A stretch of 64,000 bases of DNA, taken from assembly GCF_009728145.1 (NCBI RefSeq), contig NZ_WOCA01000011.1, forward strand, positions 1 through 64,000, read 5' to 3'. The DNA is from Ornithinibacillus caprae (lineage in GTDB: Bacteria; Bacillota; Bacilli; Bacillales; Amphibacillaceae). The notes under the pieces are model-generated. The model made no database searches. It saw only the letters and a program-made list of their open reading frames with translations, and was not told the origin of the DNA. Below are positions 59,296 through 64,000 of the stretch, piece by piece (positions within the stretch are counted from its first letter, which is position 1; each line of letters begins with the position of its first letter). The position numbers and the translations under genes were made by a program.

Positions 59296-59953
59296 GCGAA
59301 GCATTGCTGAACTAGAGAGAGATTATTTAGAAGTGAATGGCTTTTCTAGCACCATAGCGACTACCGGTGAAGAAGGTTTGAAAAAAGCGATTTCCCAGAC
59401 GTATGATTTAATCTTATTGGACTTAATGCTTCCAGGGATTGATGGCTTTGAGCTCTGTAAAGAAATTAGAAAAAGTAAGGATATACCAATTCTTATGGTC
59501 ACAGCAAGAAAAGACGATATTGACAAAATACGTGGGTTTGACCGTGGTGCTGATGATTATATTGAGAAGCCATTTAATCCAAATGAATTAATTGCACGAG
59601 TAAAAGCGCACATTGCAAGATATGATCGTTTAGTAAATCGCGACCGTCCAGTACAGGATATTCAAATTAGAGGATTACGAATTGATCAAGATTCTAGAAG
59701 AGTTTTTATTAATGAAGAGGAGAAAATATTTACAGCAAAGGAATTCGACCTGCTAACTTTTTTAGCAACACATCCAAATAGAGTATTTAGTAAAGAGCAT
59801 TTATTTGAACGAATATGGGGCTTTGACTCGATGGGGGATATTACCACTGTAACGGTTCATATTAGAAAAATTAGAGAAAAAATAGAGAATAACCCTTCTA
59901 ACCCTGATTTTATTGAAACCATTTGGGGTGTAGGTTATCGTTTTAAATCATGA
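59267..59953 (+). CDS. Response regulator, OmpR family
   Basis: 228 residues. The receiver domain (about 3-115) has the acidic pair in IIEDE, phospho-acceptor Asp 52 in LILLDLMLPGIDG and the Lys in DYIEKPFNPNEL. The winged-helix C-terminus (about 130-226) ends in TVTVHIRKIREKIE and GVGYRFKS, standard for OmpR/PhoB. It forms one operon with the kinase. The two small membrane-protein genes that follow (60118, 60522) are possible targets, but no binding-site repeat was identified. Confidence 0.92.
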   Translation: MKKILIIEDERSIAELERDYLEVNGFSSTIATTGEEGLKKAISQTYDLILLDLMLPGIDGFELCKEIRKSKDIPILMVTARKDDIDKIRGFDRGADDYIEKPFNPNELIARVKAHIARYDRLVNRDRPVQDIQIRGLRIDQDSRRVFINEEEKIFTAKEFDLLTFLATHPNRVFSKEHLFERIWGFDSMGDITTVTVHIRKIREKIENNPSNPDFIETIWGVGYRFKS

Positions 59954-59980
59954 GTGTAAAGGTGTTAATACTTTTACACT
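59953..59980 (+). terminator. Terminator after the two-component operon
   Basis: AGTGTAAAGG (59953-59962) pairs with CTTTTACACT (59971-59980), followed by TTTTTATTT. Confidence 0.8.
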
Positions 59981-60117
59981 TTTTTATTTACCCTAAATCT
60001 AGTCATATCATTATTTCTTAATAATTATTTAAGAATTTGATAAGAGTCTGTTTAGAAAAGCTTTGTATGATGTAAACAGTGCTTGAAAAGGAATGACTAT
60101 ATTAAGGGGGAATACGT

Positions 60118-60519
60118 TTGAAGAAAGCAATAAAAATTTCACAGTATTTGTATGTAGGACTAGCAATTATATTTTTCTTATGTCTGATGTTACAGGTTTT
60201 ATTAGCAGGGCTAGCAATATTTGAAAGTGCAGGTTATTGGTTGAAGCATGTAACTCTTATTCATCTTTTTGGTTTTAATGCACCGGTGTTTATGTTGTTA
60301 TTTGCTTATTTAGGTGATTTACCGCGATTCGTCTATTGGCATCTATTTAGCTTATTAGTTTTAGTGTTTTTGATGTACTTCACTGCAAATATGCAAGTTT
60401 CTTGGATCGGTTCCTTGCATCCGGTAATAGCAATGATACTGATTGCCGTTGCTTATCGAAATATAGCTGTAACAATGAACTGGTTAAAACAAACTGATAT
60501 TCAGAAAGGTGAGAAATAA
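60118..60519 (+). CDS. DUF6220-type small membrane protein
   Basis: 133 residues from TTG 60118 (AAGGGGGAATACG upstream), four membrane helices (about 10-32, 48-65, 75-92, 98-116). LHPVIAMILIAVAYRNIAV and the internal GYWLKHVTLIHLFGFNAP match DUF6220 proteins, whose function is unknown. It is followed after 2 bases by another tiny membrane protein, and both lie behind the two-component system. Confidence 0.7.
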   Translation: MKKAIKISQYLYVGLAIIFFLCLMLQVLLAGLAIFESAGYWLKHVTLIHLFGFNAPVFMLLFAYLGDLPRFVYWHLFSLLVLVFLMYFTANMQVSWIGSLHPVIAMILIAVAYRNIAVTMNWLKQTDIQKGEK

Positions 60520-60521
60520 GC

Positions 60522-60716
60522 ATGAGAGCATTTATTGGAGTTATTGTTGGTATTATTGGAGGATTTATTTTGGGTATAGCATTGTCTAGCTTCATAGGGA
60601 TATTTGGAATGGTAGTCTTTAATCAAGCAATGGGAATCAAATACCTGCCATATTTGACAGCAATTATTTGTGCAGTGCTTGTCCCTATTATAGATCAAAA
60701 AAGTAAAAATAAATAA
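60522..60716 (+). CDS. DUF5957-type small membrane protein
   Basis: 64 residues with two helices (about 4-36 and 44-58) and a Lys-rich C-terminus. MRAFIGVIVGIIGGFILGIA is characteristic of DUF5957, found in Bacillales and often next to transport or signalling genes. The gene begins 2 bases after the DUF6220 stop (AAAGGTGAG upstream), so the two are coupled. The function is unknown. Confidence 0.72.
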   Translation: MRAFIGVIVGIIGGFILGIALSSFIGIFGMVVFNQAMGIKYLPYLTAIICAVLVPIIDQKSKNK

Positions 60717-60757
60717 GGCGAAAGCACAAAAAGGGATTAATAAGTAACTCTTTTTTT

Positions 60758-60844
60758 GCAGATAAGAAAGTATAAACTTTCCTATCTTGCATAAGTGCAA
60801 CTGAGGCTTTTGCCATAAAGGGTTGGCAAAAGCCCAGTTTTCTA
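60758..60844 (+). repeat. Family B repeat, full copy
   Basis: GCAGATAAGAAAGTATAAAC, CTTTCCTATCTTGCATAAGTGCAACTGAGG, TTTTGCCATAAAGGG and TTGGCAAAAGCCCAGTTTTCTA. The second hairpin (TTTTGCC/GGCAAAA) is intact. Confidence 0.88.
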
Positions 60845-60893
60845 ATGCTAAGTGTAAGTTGTTAGAATTGGCTTCACCGACTTTGGTTATCTA

Positions 60894-61088
60894 TTAATTA
60901 AAATGTTTAGTAAAGAGTGCTTTTAACCCAAGGTGAACTAATGCTAAAGAAAATACAAGAATGACCACTCCGCCTACAATTTCAAAGAAGTTAGCGATAG
61001 GCTCTGTTACTAAAGAGGAAGTTGGCACAAAAGCCATTGCGAAGCCAGCCAAAATACTTGCTAGATATAAATATACGAGTCTATCCAT
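60894..61088 (-). CDS. Small membrane protein, two helices, unknown
   Basis: 64 residues from ATG 61088 with AAAAGGAGGG upstream, a very strong site. Two helices (about 4-22 and 33-55) and a basic C-terminus (KALFTKHFN). No family is recognised. Its ribosome binding site is one arm of an 11-bp perfect inverted repeat (61092-61102 and 61123-61133). A family A repeat begins just upstream. Confidence 0.65.
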   Translation of the reverse strand: MDRLVYLYLASILAGFAMAFVPTSSLVTEPIANFFEIVGGVVILVFSLALVHLGLKALFTKHFN

Positions 61089-61091
61089 AAT

Positions 61092-61133
61092 AATCCCTCC
61101 TTTTCACTATATTATATGTGCGAAGGAGGGATT
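61092..61133 (-). promoter_or_regulatory. Inverted repeat covering the ribosome binding site of the 64-residue protein
   Basis: AATCCCTCCTT (61092-61102) and AAGGAGGGATT (61123-61133) are exact reverse complements with a 20-base loop. On the minus strand the arm nearest the gene is the ribosome binding site AAGGAGGG. A TATAAT-like box lies in the loop, so it is open whether the upstream arm is transcribed. Confidence 0.45.
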
Positions 61134-61136
61134 GTG

Positions 61137-61293
61137 TTTATCCCGCATGTAAACGGGCAGTAAGACCCCCACTTCAAGACGTTGAAGTGAAGAAGGATAA
61201 GTGGGGGATCAACTGCCCGTAAATGTCCGATTGGTTCAACTAACATTCAGTGGGGGATGAAGAAAACCCCCACTGAATGAAGTTTCACTTTAT
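61137..61293 (+). repeat. Family A repeat, full copy
   Basis: TTTATCCCGCATGTAAACGG at the left and GAAGTTTCACTTTAT at the right. Nested hairpins as in the 52290 copy; differs from it by a few bases. Confidence 0.9.
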
Positions 61294-61347
61294 TAAAAGT
61301 AGACTACAAAAAATAGGGATATTGCCTAGTAAAAATAGTTTGCTTGC

Positions 61348-61839
61348 CTAATAGCATTGGAAGGATTCAATTCTATCTAAATCAATTCCAAAGTATACCC
61401 ATCTATTACGACGCCATCTAAATCCAGCTACGGAATTTCTACCTACAAAAATCGGGTAGAACCAGAAAGAAGTTCTTCCTTCTAACCAGATATAGGTAAA
61501 TCTAAATAGGCATCCTCTGATTGCTCCTGGATCAACAGCAAAAGTTTGGAATTGTGGCTGTTGTGGTGTGAATCCTGGTGGTGGGCTAGTAGGTGCTCCT
61601 TGTTGCTGAGGCCCACCTGGTTGTCCAGGAAACTGACCTCCGCCTGGAAATTGTCCACCTGTTTGTCCTCCTCCAGGGAACTGTCCTGGGCCACCTGGGA
61701 ATTGTCCCCCTGGTTGCCATGGAAATTGACTTTGATATGGATACCCAGGATATCCAGTAAATTGTCCTAATAGATAACCAGGTAGGTTAAATTGTCGTTC
61801 ATCATTATACGGATAATACGGCACTTCATAATGATTCAT
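61348..61839 (-). CDS. Pro/Gly/Gln-rich protein with conserved C-terminal domain
   Basis: 163 residues. Residues about 30-95 are low-complexity PGGxFPGGG-type repeats, collagen-like in composition. The C-terminal about 55 residues (IRGCLFRFTYIWLEGRTSFW, YPIFVGRNSVAGFRWRRNRW) form a conserved Trp/Tyr/Arg-rich domain ending in a Cys-Tyr. Similar C-terminal domains occur in uncharacterised Bacillus proteins with variable repeat N-termini. A spore-surface or cell-surface role is possible but not shown. No signal peptide. AGGAGGAAATTTA precedes ATG 61839. Confidence 0.65.
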   Translation of the reverse strand: MNHYEVPYYPYNDERQFNLPGYLLGQFTGYPGYPYQSQFPWQPGGQFPGGPGQFPGGGQTGGQFPGGGQFPGQPGGPQQQGAPTSPPPGFTPQQPQFQTFAVDPGAIRGCLFRFTYIWLEGRTSFWFYPIFVGRNSVAGFRWRRNRWVYFGIDLDRIESFQCY

Positions 61840-61959
61840 TAAATTTCCTCCTCATAAAGTCTTCCATTTAATATATGGGGAAATAGTCTATATTGGGATT
61901 CGATTTTAAAAAATAGGCATTAGTGTATAGGGATTTTAAAAAATAATTTAAATATTTAC

Positions 61960-61990
61960 TTGACCCTGACGTTACGTGATACTCTATAGT
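61960..61990 (+). promoter_or_regulatory. MerR-type promoter of the TipA/Mta regulator
   Basis: TTGACC (61960-61965) and TATAGT (61985-61990) are separated by 19 bases, the over-long spacing recognised by MerR activators. The spacer TGACGTTACGTGA contains the symmetric ACGTTACGT core typical of Mta/BmrR/TipA operators. Autoregulation is likely. Confidence 0.85.
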
Positions 61991-62012
61991 AAATGGTAAG
62001 GGAGGTTTAAAG

Positions 62013-62753
62013 ATGAAAGTAAAAGAGGTAGCAGATTTGGTTGGGATTAGTGTGCGCACACTTCATCATTATGATGAAATAGGATTATTATCCCCTGATC
62101 AGACAACTGAGTCCGGATACCGAATTTATTCTCAAGCCAATTTGGAAACGTTACAACAGATTTTGTTTTTTAAAGAATTAGGCTTCCCTTTGAAAAAAAT
62201 AAAGGAAATTATCACCAGTCCATCGTTTGATCGAAATGAAGCATTAGAACTACATCGGAAAATGCTTTTAGAAAAACGAAAGCGGCTAGATCAAATGATA
62301 CGAACGATTGATAAAACGATGCGACACACGAAAGGAGAAATTGAAATGAGTAATGAAGAGAAGTTTGAAGGCTTTGACTTTAGTCATAACCCTTATGAGC
62401 AAGAAGCTCGTGAACGTTGGGGAGATACAGCAGTTGATGAATCTAATGCCAAGATTGGTAAGATGTCTAAAGAGCAACAAAAAGCCTTAGAAGAAGAATT
62501 TGATTTGCTTTATAAAGAATTGGCATCGATCCGACATGAACCAGCAGATTCTGATGTAGCACAGGAAGGGATTAAACGCTGGTATAATTACTTGAACAGA
62601 ATAGGTAACTACTCATTGGATGCGTTCAAAGGACTTGGTCAAATGTATGTAGATGATGTACGTTTTACCAAAAACATTGATAAATATGGAGAAGGATTAG
62701 CTGTATTTATGAGAGATGCAATGGCAGTTTATGCGGATAAAAATAAAGACTAA
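62013..62753 (+). CDS. MerR-family multidrug regulator with TipAS domain (Mta/TipA-like)
   Basis: 246 residues. The MerR winged helix (about 1-70: VKEVADLVGISVRTLHHYDE) is followed by a coiled-coil dimerisation helix (about 75-108) and a TipAS antibiotic-recognition domain (about 125-245), with KRWYNYLNRIGNYSLDAFKG and the AVFMRDAMAVYAD end. B. subtilis Mta and Streptomyces TipAL activate multidrug-resistance genes on drug binding. The gene has its own MerR-type promoter. An internal ATG (62346) with AAAGGAG could yield the TipAS domain alone. Confidence 0.9.
   Translation: MKVKEVADLVGISVRTLHHYDEIGLLSPDQTTESGYRIYSQANLETLQQILFFKELGFPLKKIKEIITSPSFDRNEALELHRKMLLEKRKRLDQMIRTIDKTMRHTKGEIEMSNEEKFEGFDFSHNPYEQEARERWGDTAVDESNAKIGKMSKEQQKALEEEFDLLYKELASIRHEPADSDVAQEGIKRWYNYLNRIGNYSLDAFKGLGQMYVDDVRFTKNIDKYGEGLAVFMRDAMAVYADKNKD
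62331..62753 (+). other. Possible internal start giving a TipAS-like short form
   Basis: AAAGGAGAAA (62331-62340) precedes ATG 62346, in frame with the MerR gene, at codon 112. Translation would give 135 residues (MSNEEKFEGFDFSHNP at the start), exactly the drug-recognition domain. In Streptomyces tipA the abundant TipAS protein is produced this way. Confidence 0.6.
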
Positions 62754-62760
62754 AGAATGA

Positions 62761-62785
62761 AGAAGGCAGTCTGAGACTGTCTTCT
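62761..62785 (+). terminator. Terminator of the MerR gene
   Basis: AGAAGGCAGTC (62761-62771) and GACTGTCTTCT (62775-62785), one G-T pair, then TTTTT. Confidence 0.85.
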
Positions 62786-62804
62786 TTTTTAAATCTTATT
62801 ATAA

Positions 62805-62861
62805 GTGATTACTCACTTTACAAGTAAAACGCACACGTGTATATTGAAAGTGAGTAATCAC
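62805..62861 (+). promoter_or_regulatory. Twin inverted operator sites before the ABC genes
   Basis: GTGATTACTCACTTT (62805-62819) and AAAGTGAGTAATCAC (62847-62861) are perfect reverse complements with a 27-base spacer. The right arm extends to TGAGTAATCACTCA, a local palindrome of the TGAGTGATTACTCA type used by TetR repressors. They lie about 50 bases upstream of the ABC ATPase start. No TetR gene is inside the window. Confidence 0.65.
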
Positions 62862-62915
62862 TCATTTTGACGTGGTGACTTGGTATGAATAACAAAAATA
62901 GAAGGGATGAAGAGG

Positions 62916-63653
62916 ATGTCTAATCTAACTCCATGTGTTTCTGTTCAAAATGTATCCAAATATTTTGGGAAGCAGCAAGTGTTAAAAGAGATTAATCTTG
63001 AAATCTTGCGGGGAGAAATTTTTGGTTTGTTAGGACCATCAGGTGCTGGTAAGACAACATTAGTAAAAGAGCTTTCGGGACTGGATCAACCAACTTCAGG
63101 TGAAAATTACCTATTTAATGAGAAAATGCCATCGCTTGAATTAATAAATCGAATTGGGTATATGGCTCAATCGGATGCATTATATTTAGAGCTGTCAGCA
63201 AAAGAGAACATAGAGTTCTTTGCAAGTTTATATGGATTAAAAAGAAATAAGCAAAAACAAAGGATACAAGAAGTGATGGAAATGGTTAATCTAGCTGAAC
63301 ACCTTGATAAATTGGTAGGAGATTATTCGGGTGGAATGAAAAGAAGACTATCTCTAGCAATTGCATTGCTTCATGATCCAGAAATTCTAATTCTTGATGA
63401 ACCAACAGTTGGGATTGATCCGTTGTTACGTAAAAGCATATGGGATTCATTTTATGAATTGAATAAAAAAGGTACGACAATTATTATTACAACCCATGTA
63501 ATGGATGAAGCAGAAAAATGTGATCGCCTTGGACTTATGCGTGATGGTTCACTTATTGCAGTTGGTACACCTAATGAATTAAAAGAAAAAACTAATTCTG
63601 ACACAATTGAAAAAGCATTTCTAGTATATGGGGGTGTTTCTGATGAGAATTAA
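62916..63653 (+). CDS. ABC transporter ATP-binding protein, drug-export type
   Basis: 245 residues from ATG 62916; ATG 62907 is three codons earlier but lies directly on the GAAGGG site. Walker A LLGPSGAGKTTLVKEL, signature DYSGGMKRRLSLA, Walker B EILILDEPTVGIDP and switch His TTHVMDEAEKC are all present. The C-terminus is short, as in DrrA/CcmA-type exporters. The following gene encodes an ABC-2 permease with 11 bases of overlap. Control by the TetR-type sites upstream is inferred. Confidence 0.87.
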   Translation: MSNLTPCVSVQNVSKYFGKQQVLKEINLEILRGEIFGLLGPSGAGKTTLVKELSGLDQPTSGENYLFNEKMPSLELINRIGYMAQSDALYLELSAKENIEFFASLYGLKRNKQKQRIQEVMEMVNLAEHLDKLVGDYSGGMKRRLSLAIALLHDPEILILDEPTVGIDPLLRKSIWDSFYELNKKGTTIIITTHVMDEAEKCDRLGLMRDGSLIAVGTPNELKEKTNSDTIEKAFLVYGGVSDEN

Positions 63654-64000
63654 GGCATTAACTATTCGTATATTAAGGCAGATAATTCGTGATAAACGAA
63701 CAGTTGCGATGTTAATATTTGCTCCTATGCTCGTGCTTACGATGCTTCACTTCGTTTTTAATGGAGACGATTATGTTCCAAAAGTAGGGCTTGTCGATGT
63801 TCCACAACCAGTTCTATCTGAATTAGACTTATCAAGTGCAGAAATCTCTGAATATGAATCAGAAGATACTGCAAAGGAAGCTTTATCCAAACAAGAGTTA
63901 GATGGATACATTCTATTTAAGAATCAGGAGCCGTTTATTTATCTTGAGGGAAGTGATCCAACGGTGAATGGGGAAACAATGCGTTGGTTACAATCTGTAT
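63643..64000 (+). CDS. ABC-2 type permease, N-terminal part (runs off right edge)
   Basis: ATG 63643 overlaps the end of the ATPase gene; at least 119 codons lie in the window. The start MRIKALTIRILRQIIRDKRT and the helix VAMLIFAPMLVLTMLHFVF are the usual ABC-2 permease opening, followed by an extracytoplasmic domain (KVGLVDVPQPVLSELDLSSA). With the ATPase it forms a probable multidrug or toxin exporter. The remaining helices are outside the window. Confidence 0.8.
   Translation, partial: MRIKALTIRILRQIIRDKRTVAMLIFAPMLVLTMLHFVFNGDDYVPKVGLVDVPQPVLSELDLSSAEISEYESEDTAKEALSKQELDGYILFKNQEPFIYLEGSDPTVNGETMRWLQSV

Noticed and set aside
24167-61293. Family A and B repeats as CRISPR arrays
   Set aside because: Copies are kilobases apart, 80-160 bp long, diverged and not separated by uniform spacers; no cas gene is present.
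61482-61770. ORFs of 70-74 codons on both strands over the Pro/Gly-rich gene
   Set aside because: Shadow frames of the repetitive PGG-coding region, with no start signals.

Overview
The window looks like chromosomal DNA of an AT-rich, endospore-forming, halotolerant member of the Bacillaceae of the Oceanobacillus/Virgibacillus/Ornithinibacillus type. The support is strong AGGAGG-type ribosome binding sites, frequent TTG/GTG starts, B. subtilis-type gene content (catE, mhqR/mhqD, YtrA-type GntR/ABC operon, CYP152 peroxygenase, YisP-like synthase, LysM-GH18 spore lysin) and many dispersed palindromic repeats. The genus is inference. I recognised no rRNA or tRNA gene, CRISPR array or prophage.

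Layout. 1-2470 is mobile-element debris: the 5' end of an IS1182-type transposase, a small hydrophobic peptide gene, and a decayed Tn554-like tyrosine recombinase with its TnpC-like partner. 2560-8070 holds brnQ with a convergent GntR/FCD regulator, catalase, a putative zinc metalloprotease and a NUDIX hydrolase. 8160-14700 holds two related small basic proteins, an AAC(6')-like acetyltransferase, an MscS channel, a PlsC acyltransferase, a DUF3891 protein, queT behind a preQ1-I riboswitch, catE and a CaCA exchanger. 14726-25795 holds the mhqR-mhqD pair, an aldo/keto reductase, a FetAB-like ABC exporter, a three-gene ABC-2 operon, a lipoprotein, an S41 protease, an ATP-grasp protein and UspA. 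26013-33360 is a co-directional run of small accessory genes: ECF sigma factor, VOC proteins, GNAT, NUDIX, PadR/HAAS, DUF4173 and a second UppS-like enzyme. It includes two broken genes.

33360-48860 holds a papain-like amidase, a CvfC-like HEAT protein, a secreted protein, a macrolide phosphotransferase, CYP152, the LysM-GH18 lysin, a class III aminotransferase with an RpiR regulator, and GNAT and methyltransferase genes. 48900-57720 holds three related glycine-rich membrane peptides around a GntR/ABC operon, a CMD protein, an AI-2E-type permease, a YisP-like enzyme and a BCCT transporter. 57830-64000 holds a GC-rich structured segment, a two-component system with two small membrane proteins, a TipA/Mta-type MerR regulator and an ABC-2 transporter running off the right edge.

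The most interesting system is at 36170-37386. A 13-codon leader ORF encodes MAFVRLRFQTLNN, closely resembling the ErmD/ErmK macrolide-stalling leader peptide (…MRLRFPTLNQ). It is followed by hairpins and an intrinsic terminator, then a macrolide 2'-phosphotransferase (mph) gene instead of an erm methylase. This suggests macrolide-induced transcription attenuation of a phosphotransferase.

Two dispersed repeat families and a long palindrome family also stand out. Family A (about 155 bp, nested hairpins, bounded by TTTATC) repeatedly abuts, and several times supplies, the stop codon of the neighbouring minus-strand gene, and one copy sits directly against the right end of another. Family B is about 87 bp. 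The palindrome pair is centred on CTTGTCGAA/TTCGACAAG. Other notable points are a TipAS-like internal start, a frameshifted DUF2785 gene, an internally deleted HAD hydrolase and several palindromic operators over promoters.
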